Of a DNA stretch of 64,000 bases, positions 8,511 to 17,733 are shown piece after piece. Below the pieces are notes generated by a model. It did not search any database and was not told where the DNA came from. It worked only from the letters and a program-made list of their open reading frames with translations. Every line of letters begins with the position of its first letter. Position 1 is the stretch's first letter. Both the position numbers and the translations under genes were made by a program. This DNA is from Parasegetibacter sp. NRK P23 (GTDB taxonomy: Bacteria > Bacteroidota > Bacteroidia > Chitinophagales > Chitinophagaceae), in the NCBI RefSeq assembly GCF_023721715.1, contig NZ_JAMDLG010000007.1:114033-178032 (forward strand). Reading direction: 5' to 3'.

Positions 8511-10205
8511 ATGAAGAAATTAATCAGTTCACGTTTTGGCATATTGCTGCTGATAGTTGTATTGGCAGGTATCAACTATATAGTATCTTTCTTTCCCGCC
8601 AGATTGGACCTTACCGCAGAGCAAAGGTATACCCTCAGCAAGCCCACCAAACGCATGCTGATGGAACTGCCCGCACCGGTTACCATAACTGTTTTTTTGA
8701 AAGGAGAATTTCCCGCAGGCTTTAGAAAACTGGCCAATAGCGCTGAAGATATGCTCCGTTCCTTCAAGGAATACGGACGCGGCAATTTCAGTTTCAGATT
8801 CATACAACCCGGAGAAGGGCTAGAGGCCGATGCAAAAGCGGCTTTCCTCGATTCCCTCCGTATGATGGGCCTGAACCCACTGAATGTAAAGGCTCAGGCG
8901 AAAGAAGGAGAAGGCTCCGATCAACGGCTGGTTTATCCAGGCGCATTGGTTTCTTACCAAGACCGCGTTTATCCCGTTGACCTGTTGCAGGGGCTGAGTT
9001 CCAACGAAGGATTGAATACCTTAAACAGCGCCGAGGCCCTGCTGGAATATAAATTCGCGGGTGCCATCGAAAAAGTGTTGCGCGACAGTGTACCCATCGT
9101 CGCCTATGCTACGGGTAATGGTGAAATTGAGGATGCCCGCGTAGAGGACCTTACCAATGTATTACTGAACAATTATTATCCGCAGAAAATCGACCTCAAT
9201 ACCACAGCTTATATTCCCGATGAAGTGGGCGTATTGCTGATCGTTAAACCCACAGTCGCTTTCACAGAATCCGAAAAACTCAAGATCGACCAGTACCTGA
9301 TGGGTGGCGGAAAGGTAGTGATGGCGCTGGATCCGTTGAATGCGGAATTCGATAGCCTGCAACGCGCACAAAGCGATTTTATCGCTTTTGACCGGGGGCT
9401 CAACCTGCAGGACCAGCTTTTTAAATATGGCATCCGCATCAACCCCGATCTTGTACAGGATATCCAGAGCGATAAAGTGCCTTTGGTGGTAGGCGTGGTA
9501 GGCGGAAAGCCACAAATGGAGCTGATTCCGTTTCCCTATTTTGTTCAGCTGAACGGCACGCAACACCCCATATCGAAGAACCTGGATAAAGTACTGTCGT
9601 ATTTCCCGAGTTCTATTGATACCGTTACGGCGCCGGGAGTTTCTAAAACAATGCTGCTTACCACATCTAAAAACGCGCGTGCCTTACAAACGCCGGCGAT
9701 CGTTTCCCTGAACAGTGTAAAAACGGAAGCCGATCTGGCCACCTTCATCAAGCCCGATATTCCTGTAGGTGTGCTCGCTGAAGGCGCGTTCCCCTCCATG
9801 TTTGCCAACAGGCTGCCCAAAGCAACGGCCGATTCGCTGAAAGCCATGAACAGGCCGTTCAGGAATATGGCCGCTCCCGGTGCTACCTTAGTGGTGCTTT
9901 CCGACGGTGATATTTTCCTGAACCATGTGAACAACCAGGAAGGTCCGTTGCCGATGGGCGTGAATCCTTATACCCGGTACCCGTTCGCCAACAAAGAATT
10001 CTTCCAGAATATGATGGAATACCTGGTAAGCCATTCCGGCATCCTGGAAACACGCTCCAAAGACTTCACCCTCCGCCTTATCGACGCGAAAAAAGCGGAA
10101 CAGGAAAGGACTTACTGGCAATTGTTCAACATCGCTCTTCCCGTAGCCCTGATGATTGCACTGATCGCCGTTTTCCAGTGGCGTAGGAAAAAGAAATACA
10201 ATTAA
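8511..10205 (+). CDS. gldG: Gliding motility-associated ABC transporter substrate-binding protein GldG
   Basis: The ATG at 8511 is preferred over an in-frame upstream start at 8463, because it follows gldF by 7 bp and gives the membrane-anchor start MKKLISSRFGILLLIV. The 564-residue product has an N-terminal helix, a long periplasmic domain of the GldG/DUF4350-like type (VVMALDPLNAEF, ATLVVLSDGDIFLN) and a C-terminal helix (about 535-555) followed by RRKKKYN. It works with GldF as the extracytoplasmic part of the transporter. Confidence 0.92.
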   Translation: MKKLISSRFGILLLIVVLAGINYIVSFFPARLDLTAEQRYTLSKPTKRMLMELPAPVTITVFLKGEFPAGFRKLANSAEDMLRSFKEYGRGNFSFRFIQPGEGLEADAKAAFLDSLRMMGLNPLNVKAQAKEGEGSDQRLVYPGALVSYQDRVYPVDLLQGLSSNEGLNTLNSAEALLEYKFAGAIEKVLRDSVPIVAYATGNGEIEDARVEDLTNVLLNNYYPQKIDLNTTAYIPDEVGVLLIVKPTVAFTESEKLKIDQYLMGGGKVVMALDPLNAEFDSLQRAQSDFIAFDRGLNLQDQLFKYGIRINPDLVQDIQSDKVPLVVGVVGGKPQMELIPFPYFVQLNGTQHPISKNLDKVLSYFPSSIDTVTAPGVSKTMLLTTSKNARALQTPAIVSLNSVKTEADLATFIKPDIPVGVLAEGAFPSMFANRLPKATADSLKAMNRPFRNMAAPGATLVVLSDGDIFLNHVNNQEGPLPMGVNPYTRYPFANKEFFQNMMEYLVSHSGILETRSKDFTLRLIDAKKAEQERTYWQLFNIALPVALMIALIAVFQWRRKKKYN

Positions 10206-10234
10206 CCTATTTTTGAGCTTCATATAAACGCATC

Positions 10235-11164
10235 ATGACCCACGAGCAGATCACTTACCTTGTATTTGGAATTGTATTGGTTGTAGCACTGGTATTGGAT
10301 CTGGGGCTTCTTTCCAAAAAGAACGCCACCATGTCAATCAAAAAAGCGCTGGTGCAAACCTGCTTCTGGGTGGGACTCGCATTCGCTTTCGGCGGATTCG
10401 TTTGGTACGAGGAAGGAAAAACCGTGGCCCTCGAATACATCAGCGCCTACCTGATGGAATGGTCGCTGAGTATCGACAATATATTCGTGTTCATCCTCAT
10501 TTTCGGGTATTTCAACATCAAAGAGAAGTTCTACCCCCGCGTATTGCTCATCGGTATCCTTATGGCCATCGTGTTCCGCATCATCTTCATCACCGTGGGC
10601 ATTGAACTGGTGACGCGTTTTGAATGGCTGCTGTACATCTTCGGCGCCTTCCTGGTGTATACCGGTATCAAGATGTTCGGTGCGCACAATGAAGATGAGG
10701 TAGACATCGAAAGCAACAAAGTCTATAAATTCCTGAAAAGAATTCTTCCCCTGATTCCTGAAGACGGCGACGGTAAACTCTCCGTGATCCGCGACGGGAA
10801 AAGGTTCTATACCAGTATGTTCGTGGTGATCGCCATGCTCGCCACCACCGATATCATTTTCGCGCTCGACAGTATTCCCGCGGTGTTCGCCATTTCCAGC
10901 AACCCGCTGGTGGTATATACTTCTAATATATTCGCGGTACTGGGGCTGCGTTCGTTGTTCTTCCTGTTGCGTGGCGCCGTGGATAAATTCACCTACCTCC
11001 AGCAGGGCATCGCTATTGTGCTGGTATTCATCGGTATCAAAATGCTGGTTACTTTCTTCCATATTCACATTCATATCGCCATATCCCTCTCGGTGATCGT
11101 GGTATGTATTGCAGGCTCTATTTTCCTGTCGATGTGGAAGAATAAAAGGGAAATTCCCTCCTGA
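10235..11164 (+). CDS. TerC/Alx-family membrane protein
   Basis: 309 residues with about seven to eight membrane helices. The family motifs EWSLSIDNIFVF (about residue 76) and TTDIIFALDSIPAVFAIS (about 205) are both present, each with the conserved acidic residue in a helix. Members are linked to tellurite resistance or to metal (notably Mn) export and pH response (Alx). The gene is 29 bp after gldG and 2 bp before murF-alr. No ter operon partners are nearby, so an Alx-like metal role is more likely than tellurite resistance. Confidence 0.88.
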   Translation: MTHEQITYLVFGIVLVVALVLDLGLLSKKNATMSIKKALVQTCFWVGLAFAFGGFVWYEEGKTVALEYISAYLMEWSLSIDNIFVFILIFGYFNIKEKFYPRVLLIGILMAIVFRIIFITVGIELVTRFEWLLYIFGAFLVYTGIKMFGAHNEDEVDIESNKVYKFLKRILPLIPEDGDGKLSVIRDGKRFYTSMFVVIAMLATTDIIFALDSIPAVFAISSNPLVVYTSNIFAVLGLRSLFFLLRGAVDKFTYLQQGIAIVLVFIGIKMLVTFFHIHIHIAISLSVIVVCIAGSIFLSMWKNKREIPS

Positions 11165-11166
11165 TC

Positions 11167-13653
11167 ATGTATACGCCTTCCCAGCTGGCCAGGATTGTGG
11201 AAGGAACACTGCTTCGCGAAGGAGCAGCCATCCCGGTAGCCTATCTGTTAACGGATAGCCGCAAACTTGTTTTCCCGGCACAAACGGTTTTTTTCGCCCT
11301 GAAGGGGGAGAAAAGAAACGGCCGTGTATTTGTGGCGGAACTGTACGCGAAGGGCGTCCGTTGTTTTGTGGTCAGCGATCCGGTTGAAATGGAAACCTTT
11401 CCTGAAGCGGCTTTCGTCTTGGTAAAGGACACCCTCCGTGCCCTGCAACTGCTGGCGGCGCACCACCGGCAACAATTCACTTATCCTGTTATCGGCATTA
11501 CGGGAAGCAATGGGAAAACCATTGTGAAGGAATGGCTGAACCAGTTGCTGGAGCACCGCTTTCATATTGTGAGAAGTCCGAGAAGTTACAACTCCCAGAT
11601 TGGTGTACCATTGAGCCTATGGCAGATGGGCCCCGATCATGAACTGGGTATTTTTGAGGCCGGTATTTCCACGGAAGGAGAGATGCACAGGCTTGAAAAG
11701 ATGATCGCCCCGGATATCGGCATCCTCACCCATATCGGGGAGGCGCATGATGAAGGTTTCCCCGGAATTTCTGAAAAGATCAGGGAGAAACTTTTACTAT
11801 TCAGTAATACGGCACATTTTATTTACAACAGTGATGATGTTCGGGTGAACGAAGCCGCTATAAAGTTGAAGGGGGAAGGTAAACTGAATGGAATGCCCTT
11901 TACCTGGGGGCGGAATAACGGCGCCAATCTCCGGTTACTGGAGCAGCGGACGGAACAGGGCATAACGGAACTGAGGGCGTTGCACGAAGGCATAGAACAA
12001 AAGCTGGTATTGCCTTTCACTGATAATGCCTCCTTAGAGAACGCGCTTTCCTGCTGGTGCGCCTTGTTGTTACTGAAAATACCCGTGGCCGAGTTGCTGC
12101 CCGCGTTTCTTTCACTAAGTACCGTGGCCATGCGGCTGGAACTGAAGAAAGGTATTTTACAGAGCGCCATCATCAACGACAGTTACAGCGCTGACCTCGG
12201 TTCGCTCCGCATCGCGCTGGAGTTCCTCTCACAGCAACGGCAACACGAAATAAAGACCGTTATTCTGTCCGATATTCCGCAGCACGGGCTTGACCCGCAA
12301 CGGGTGTATGAAGCCGTGGCGAAGGAATTGCTCCAGCATAAAGTGAAGCGCTTCATCGGTATCGGGCAGGAAATAGCAAAGCACAAAACTGCTTTTTCAA
12401 TTGATCCTTCCCTCGAAACCATCTTCTACAACGATACAGCTGCTTTTAAAAATGATTTCCGGCCGGAAGCCTTCCGGAACCAGGCCATCCTGCTGAAAGG
12501 TGCGCGCAGCTTCGGTTTTGAGCAGATCAGCCAGTTGCTGGAACAGAAAGTGCACCAGACAGTATTGGAAATAAATCTTTCTTCGCTGGCGCAGAACCTT
12601 CGTGCTTACAAAAGCCTGATCGCGCCCACCACAAAGCTGATGGCCATGGTGAAAGCCTTCTCCTATGGCAGCGGCAGCGTGGAAATAGCCGCGCACCTCC
12701 AGTTCCACCAGGTCGATTACCTTACCGTGGCTTATGCCGATGAAGGCGTAGAACTGAGAAAGGGCGGTATTACCATGCCCATTATGGTGATGAATCCCGA
12801 ACCGGCCACTTTTGAATCGATCCTTCAATATGACCTGGAACCCGATATCTACAGTTTTCAATTGCTGGAGGAACTCGAACAATTCATGCGGCGGCAGGGT
12901 GTGGTGGATTATCCCGTGCACCTTGAACTGGAAACGGGTATGAACAGGCTGGGTTTCGCATTGAATGAAGTGAAACAACTGGGCGAACGGATAAGGCAAT
13001 CGGGCGTATTCCGGGTGAAAGCCGTGTTCTCCCACCTCGTGGCAAGTGAGGATCCGCAACAGGATGCCTTTACCACCACACAGGCCGCGCTGTTCAACGG
13101 AGCCGTGGCTGAGTTGGATAGACTGATTCCATATCCGTTCCTGAAACATATTTCGAATACCGCGGGCATCGCGCGCCACCCGGAATTACAATTGGATATG
13201 GTACGGTTGGGCATTGGATTGTATGGCATCAATACTACGGAAGATGTATCGCTTCCGCTCCAGGCCGTGAGCACCCTTCGTTCCACCATCGCGCAACTGA
13301 AGAAATTACATCCCGGCGATACGGTGAGTTACGGAAGGAGGGGCCAGATTGAGCGGGAAAGCACCATCGCCACTGTGCGCATCGGTTATGCCGATGGTTA
13401 TCCCCGGCGACTGGGTAACGGAACCGGGAAAATGTGGGTGAACGGACACCTTGCGCCCACGATTGGCTCCGTTTGCATGGACATGACCATGATTGATGTG
13501 ACCGGCATTCCCGGCGTAAAAGAAGGTGGAAACGTGGTGGTATTTGGTCCCGAATTACCGGTGGAGCAGGTGGCGAAATGGGCGGGCACCATTCCTTATG
13601 AAATACTTACCGGCGTTTCCCAACGGGTGAAGCGGGTGTATTTTGAAGAGTAG
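11167..13653 (+). CDS. Bifunctional UDP-MurNAc-tripeptide:D-Ala-D-Ala ligase / alanine racemase
   Basis: 828 residues, a fusion found across Bacteroidota. The MurF part (about 1-445) carries the ATP loop GITGSNGKTIVKEW (about 114-127) and SYNSQIGVPLS. The racemase part (about 455-828) has the PLP lysine in MAMVKAFSYGSG (about 495), the second catalytic Tyr in GDTVSYGRRGQ, and GYADGYPR. The fusion makes D-alanine and attaches D-Ala-D-Ala to the peptidoglycan precursor, so one protein covers racemisation and ligation; Ddl must come from elsewhere. The MurF LGSLRIALEFL region is intact. Confidence 0.95.
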   Translation: MYTPSQLARIVEGTLLREGAAIPVAYLLTDSRKLVFPAQTVFFALKGEKRNGRVFVAELYAKGVRCFVVSDPVEMETFPEAAFVLVKDTLRALQLLAAHHRQQFTYPVIGITGSNGKTIVKEWLNQLLEHRFHIVRSPRSYNSQIGVPLSLWQMGPDHELGIFEAGISTEGEMHRLEKMIAPDIGILTHIGEAHDEGFPGISEKIREKLLLFSNTAHFIYNSDDVRVNEAAIKLKGEGKLNGMPFTWGRNNGANLRLLEQRTEQGITELRALHEGIEQKLVLPFTDNASLENALSCWCALLLLKIPVAELLPAFLSLSTVAMRLELKKGILQSAIINDSYSADLGSLRIALEFLSQQRQHEIKTVILSDIPQHGLDPQRVYEAVAKELLQHKVKRFIGIGQEIAKHKTAFSIDPSLETIFYNDTAAFKNDFRPEAFRNQAILLKGARSFGFEQISQLLEQKVHQTVLEINLSSLAQNLRAYKSLIAPTTKLMAMVKAFSYGSGSVEIAAHLQFHQVDYLTVAYADEGVELRKGGITMPIMVMNPEPATFESILQYDLEPDIYSFQLLEELEQFMRRQGVVDYPVHLELETGMNRLGFALNEVKQLGERIRQSGVFRVKAVFSHLVASEDPQQDAFTTTQAALFNGAVAELDRLIPYPFLKHISNTAGIARHPELQLDMVRLGIGLYGINTTEDVSLPLQAVSTLRSTIAQLKKLHPGDTVSYGRRGQIERESTIATVRIGYADGYPRRLGNGTGKMWVNGHLAPTIGSVCMDMTMIDVTGIPGVKEGGNVVVFGPELPVEQVAKWAGTIPYEILTGVSQRVKRVYFEE

Positions 13654-13692
13654 CAGGCAAAATTCTTTACTTTTGACCAACAATTTTTAAAC

Positions 13693-14358
13693 GTGAAAGG
13701 AAAACAGGTTTTTTTGCTGATCTTGTTGATCGTTATTGCGGACCAGGCTTTGAAAATATGGGTGAAGACCAGCTTCTATATGTGGGAAGAGCGGAAAGTG
13801 ATCGGAGAATGGTTCAGGCTGCATTTTATTGAAAACGAAGGCATGGCCTGGGGCTGGCAACTCGGAGAAGGTGGATTCGGCAAAATAGCGCTCACGTTGT
13901 TCCGTCTTGTGGCCGTAGGATTCGGGGTGTACTACATCCGCCGCATCATCAAAGAAAAATACCATACCGGCTTCATCGTATGCGCCGCGCTCATCTTTGC
14001 GGGCGCGTTGGGCAACCTTATAGACAGCATGTTCTACGGCATGATCTTCGAAAACAGTGATCCGTATACCCGTAACCTCGCGCAAATGTTCCCGGCTAAA
14101 GGATACGCGGGCTTCCTGCATGGCAAAGTGGTGGACATGTTCTACTTCCCCATCATCCGCGACGCGCACTTCCCTTCCTGGGTACCGGTTTGGGGTGGAG
14201 AAGAATTCGAGTTCTTCCGCCCGGTATTCAACCTGGCCGATGCTTCCATCTCCATTGGTGTGATTGCTATTATCGTTTTCCAGAAAAAATTCCTCAAAAA
14301 GAAAGAAGAATTACCCTCCGATTCGCCCGCTGAAGTAGCTGCCGGAGAACAGGCATGA
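13693..14358 (+). CDS. lspA: Lipoprotein signal peptidase (signal peptidase II)
   Basis: 221 residues, starting at GTG 13693. Four membrane helices frame the aspartyl protease motifs: IENEGMAWG, GALGNLIDSMFYG (first catalytic Asp) and FNLADASISIG (second catalytic Asp). LspA cleaves the signal peptide of diacylglyceryl prolipoproteins in the inner membrane. The extra loop between the Asp motifs and the Lys/Glu-rich C-terminus make it longer than the E. coli enzyme, as is usual in Bacteroidota. A lipoprotein gene follows directly. Confidence 0.95.
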   Translation: MKGKQVFLLILLIVIADQALKIWVKTSFYMWEERKVIGEWFRLHFIENEGMAWGWQLGEGGFGKIALTLFRLVAVGFGVYYIRRIIKEKYHTGFIVCAALIFAGALGNLIDSMFYGMIFENSDPYTRNLAQMFPAKGYAGFLHGKVVDMFYFPIIRDAHFPSWVPVWGGEEFEFFRPVFNLADASISIGVIAIIVFQKKFLKKKEELPSDSPAEVAAGEQA

Positions 14359-14448
14359 GTTTTGAAGCAATAGGTGTACATTTATAATACATTTTCTACA
14401 CCTGTTGCGGGACGGTTCCGCCCGGCCCATCAATCAAAACTAAGCCTC

Positions 14449-15279
14449 ATGAAACAGTTAAAATGGCTGGTACCTGCTTTGCTGTTCGCTTCCTGCCAGA
14501 AGGAGCTTTCCGAAGAAGACGGCATCATAGAAGAAGAAACCTGCCGTATTGATCGCATCTCGCAAATAGACACCGTTGCGAATCAATCATTAGGCTATAT
14601 AGGGATAACCGTTGGAGCGGATAACAGGGTATCGGGCCTGACGGACTACGACAGCACGAATAATACTTTTATCAGCAACTATGCGTTTCTTAGAAAAGGG
14701 GATACTGTAAAAATCAATACAGATGAATATTATGTGCTTGATCCCACTAACAATAACAGGGTAAAGACTTCTTTCTTCAAAGCGGACAATTCAATTTTAC
14801 CTTTCGATCCATTGTTGCAATACAGTTATAATGCTGCCGGACAGGTGATCAGTAAAGTGCACAATGAGGCAGGGCAGGAATTATTGAAAATAGCGTACAA
14901 CTGGGAATCCGGTGACCTGAAGTCGGCAAGGGCTTCCGTAAATATCCCAATGATGGGGGCTATCGACGTTTATCAAGTAGAATATACCTATTACACCGAC
15001 CTTCCCGTGAAAAATTTTCTTTACCTGCATGCGGACCAGGATGCCCTATTTGATCTTGCGTTTAATTTCGGGGCAAAATCAACGCATGCGGTAAAAACGA
15101 TTAAAGTCACTACTTACGATATTTTTACCGGATCCGTTGACGAAACCACCACCACCACTTTTTATAATTATAAGTTTGACAGTGAGGGGCGTGTTTCCAG
15201 TTACGTCGTGGATAATGATGAATTATTCCTGTTTGGCATTTATAGTGGGAAAAACCAGGTTCGCTACCTGTGCAGGTAA
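14449..15279 (+). CDS. Hypothetical lipoprotein
   Basis: The ATG at 14449 is chosen because it gives a lipoprotein signal peptide, MKQLKWLVPALLFASC, with Cys16 as lipidation site. The mature part (about 260 residues) is rich in YDSTNN/NYNYKFDSEGRV patterns. This resembles the repetitive beta-rich extracellular proteins with RHS-like YD turns that are common in Bacteroidota, but I recognise no defined domain. It follows lspA by 90 bp and converges on the T9SS gene at 15295. Function unknown. Confidence 0.7.
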   Translation: MKQLKWLVPALLFASCQKELSEEDGIIEEETCRIDRISQIDTVANQSLGYIGITVGADNRVSGLTDYDSTNNTFISNYAFLRKGDTVKINTDEYYVLDPTNNNRVKTSFFKADNSILPFDPLLQYSYNAAGQVISKVHNEAGQELLKIAYNWESGDLKSARASVNIPMMGAIDVYQVEYTYYTDLPVKNFLYLHADQDALFDLAFNFGAKSTHAVKTIKVTTYDIFTGSVDETTTTTFYNYKFDSEGRVSSYVVDNDELFLFGIYSGKNQVRYLCR

Positions 15280-15294
15280 CGAACCCTATAAGTT

Positions 15295-17526
15295 TTACTT
15301 CACTACCCTTTGGTAAAAAACTTCATCGTTCCATTGTATTTTCAGCACATACATGCCTTTTGGCATCTGGTCCAGTTGGTGGAAAGAAACTCTTTGTACA
15401 CCTGCTGACAGTTGCTGCTGTTGCTGTTTCACCACCCTTCCCTGCAAGTCCGTGAGGGATAGTTGCAGTTTTCCGGAACGTTGCGCGGCCAGTTCCATTT
15501 CCAGCGATGCGTTGAATGGGTTCTGAACACCTCTGATAATAAAATCACTTCCGTTTGGCTTGTTCACCATGGCGGTGCCGGAGTATGCTTTTACATTATT
15601 TTCAACTATGCGTATCCGGTAGTAAGTAGCACCTGTTATCAGTTCCGGATCGCTCCATTGGAAAGCGGTTTGCGTACCTGCCTGTATGATGGCCATGTCG
15701 CGGAAATTGCGGTTGTTGGTACTCTTCTCCACTACCAGGAGGGTGCCGGGTGAGGCGTTCAGTGCCTGCCAGTTGAGCATGGCTTTTTGCTGACGCAACT
15801 GCGCAGTGAAATTCCTGATTTCTATGGGAAGGATGGTACAATCGTTCACCTGGAGCGTAAGAATATTGGTGCCGTCGGCAAAGGAGCAACTGTTGTTAAG
15901 ATTGGTGGTTGAAGTAGCGATACGCAGCCTGTAAAGATGACCATCGTCAGCTGCACTGGCAATGAAAGCGGGGTAATCCACCTGGTAGGTATGGTTGGTG
16001 CCGTCGTTCACCGGGGTTGATTCGCCCTGTTCACCTGTATTGCTCCAGTTGGAACCGCCATCGGTACTCCTTTCCCAGCGCCAGAACCGGTAGTTGTCGA
16101 AGTAGGAACTTACGATCGCCTTTAGTTCCACGGCCTGTGCATCAGCGCAAACAGCCGCAATTGGAGAGGGATTAAAATTCAGTTCAGGCGAGCAGGTTCC
16201 GAATGTGATGTCGTCTATTGCCCAATCGTTGCCGCCGCCACCTGGTGCATTGTTGCGGATGGTGATGGTGAAAGAGGTTTGTCCGGGATTGGTTTTGAAG
16301 ATAAATCCTTTCTTTACCCAGTTGCCTGAGTAGGCTATGTTTCCAGTGGAATAATACGCAGTCCCATCCACCTCGAAGGTGAGGTTGGGGTTAACCCCGG
16401 ATGGATCGGCACCGTTGAAGTTTGCGTCTTGGGAGCCGCGCCCCATGGTATCGCAGGCGCAGAGGGAGCATACGTTTTTGAACCAGGCGGAGAATTCATA
16501 ATAAGTTTCTCCGCAAAGTCCTGAAACGGGTTGCTGGAACGCTTCTCCATTGGCGTAACTCGCATTCACCACTACAAAGTAACCACCTGTTGTTCCGGGT
16601 GCTACGGGTGCGTTACCCGCGGCCAGGTCGGAGGCACCGGTATGGTCGCCGGTGATGTCCCATATCGTAAATACCCTGTCGGAGCCGGGATTGGCGGCGT
16701 TTACATTGGTGGAGCCGGTTGGACTGAGGTTGTTTACGACGGCGTAATTCCCGTCATTTGGAGAGTTGGCACCTACATTGAGGCGGGGATAACCTACCAC
16801 GATGGCGTCATAGCTTCTGTTCTGGGTATTCCCGGAGCCGAAGCTGCCATTGTCGTCCAATACCGCGTTGGCGCCTACGGAATTGGAGCATAGTCCGATG
16901 TTGGAGGAGAGCGCGATATTATACGCTTTAAAAATATTGTTCTGATAATTGGTGCCTGAAGTGCCCACCCTGTAATAAAATCCGCCGCCATTCAATGAAA
17001 GCGTTGAACCAAGGGCAAGAGCGGGATTAATCTGGATACGGTAGGAGGCCGACATGATGCAGGTGCTTCCAAAGAATGAAGGCCTGCCATTGTATTGAAT
17101 GGTGCCTCCTCCTGTTGTTGTTGCGGGGTTGGTAGTGCTGCAGGTTCCTCCCATCACGCCGTTTCCGCTGCTGCCCATGTTGATGCGCAACGTTCGCGTT
17201 GCTGCGTCATACATAGCCGCATCATCTGCTGAAGCATCTGTATAGCTTCTGAAAACCAGTCCTTCGTTGGTTACAATTTTCAGGCTGCCCGTGATGTAAG
17301 TGGCATTGGTGGCGATGGTATCAACGAAACGGAATTGGGAAAGACGAAGATTGTTTCCCACAGCCACTGTGGCGCGTATTTCGAGGATGTCCCCGGGTTC
17401 ATAAGTTCCCCCCACGGTTCCCTTCGTGATGTTCACAAAACTCTTCCCGAATAACTGGGAAAAAGCGGTGGTGGGGTAGAGGTATGCACCCAGCATCAAA
17501 AGAATGATGGGTAGAATTCTTTTCAT
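15295..17526 (-). CDS. T9SS-secreted protein, paralog 1
   Basis: 743 residues with signal peptide MKRILPIILLMLGAYLYP. The N-terminal third (FVNITKGTVGGTYEPGDIL... VAVGNNLRLSQFRFVDT) resembles DUF11/CARDB-like beta domains of surface proteins. The middle has a Cys-rich segment VCSLCACDTMGRGS and a jelly-roll-like block NNAPGGGGNDWAIDDITFG, typical of carbohydrate-binding or MAM-like modules. The end (LTDLQGRVV... MPKGMYVLKIQW) is a T9SS type A sorting domain. It is a close paralog of the next gene (17734-19977), in tandem on the same strand. Ligand unknown; adhesion or glycan binding is inferred. Confidence 0.85.
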   Translation of the reverse strand: MKRILPIILLMLGAYLYPTTAFSQLFGKSFVNITKGTVGGTYEPGDILEIRATVAVGNNLRLSQFRFVDTIATNATYITGSLKIVTNEGLVFRSYTDASADDAAMYDAATRTLRINMGSSGNGVMGGTCSTTNPATTTGGGTIQYNGRPSFFGSTCIMSASYRIQINPALALGSTLSLNGGGFYYRVGTSGTNYQNNIFKAYNIALSSNIGLCSNSVGANAVLDDNGSFGSGNTQNRSYDAIVVGYPRLNVGANSPNDGNYAVVNNLSPTGSTNVNAANPGSDRVFTIWDITGDHTGASDLAAGNAPVAPGTTGGYFVVVNASYANGEAFQQPVSGLCGETYYEFSAWFKNVCSLCACDTMGRGSQDANFNGADPSGVNPNLTFEVDGTAYYSTGNIAYSGNWVKKGFIFKTNPGQTSFTITIRNNAPGGGGNDWAIDDITFGTCSPELNFNPSPIAAVCADAQAVELKAIVSSYFDNYRFWRWERSTDGGSNWSNTGEQGESTPVNDGTNHTYQVDYPAFIASAADDGHLYRLRIATSTTNLNNSCSFADGTNILTLQVNDCTILPIEIRNFTAQLRQQKAMLNWQALNASPGTLLVVEKSTNNRNFRDMAIIQAGTQTAFQWSDPELITGATYYRIRIVENNVKAYSGTAMVNKPNGSDFIIRGVQNPFNASLEMELAAQRSGKLQLSLTDLQGRVVKQQQQQLSAGVQRVSFHQLDQMPKGMYVLKIQWNDEVFYQRVVK

Positions 17527-17544
17527 CGGTATGGATTTAGAGTA

Positions 17545-17672
17545 CGTTGTTCCAACACGAAATTAACAACTGATCACCACAATATAAACGTGATTCTACT
17601 CGTAAGATTGCGTGTTTCTCCCTTCCCCCCTGTAACCGATTGATTTCCCTTAGTATTCTTACAAAAAAAGAG
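17545..17672. repeat. Upstream region shared with paralog 2 (copy 1)
   Basis: The stretch upstream of paralog 1 contains TTCTACTCG, AAGATTGCGTGTTTCT, TGTAACCGATTGATTT and CCTTAGTATTCTTA in the same order and spacing as 20000-20122 upstream of paralog 2. It is probably the duplicated promoter and leader. Confidence 0.75.
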
Positions 17673-17685
17673 GGAAACCCCTCTT
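17662..17685 (-). terminator. Rho-independent terminator of paralog 2
   Basis: Stem AAGAGGG (17668-17674) with CCCTCTT (17679-17685); on the minus strand it is followed by seven T. It lies about 50 bp beyond the stop of the gene at 17734 and separates the two paralogs, so they are probably transcribed independently. Confidence 0.75.
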
Positions 17686-17733
17686 CTTTTGTAAGTGTAT
17701 TCTTTTAGGTAATTTGGATATGTGGGGTCCTTT

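Noticed and set aside
10334..11074. 246-codon minus-strand frame antisense to the TerC-family gene
   Set aside because: The plus strand has clear family motifs. The antisense product is His/Glu-rich, as expected from reversed hydrophobic codons.
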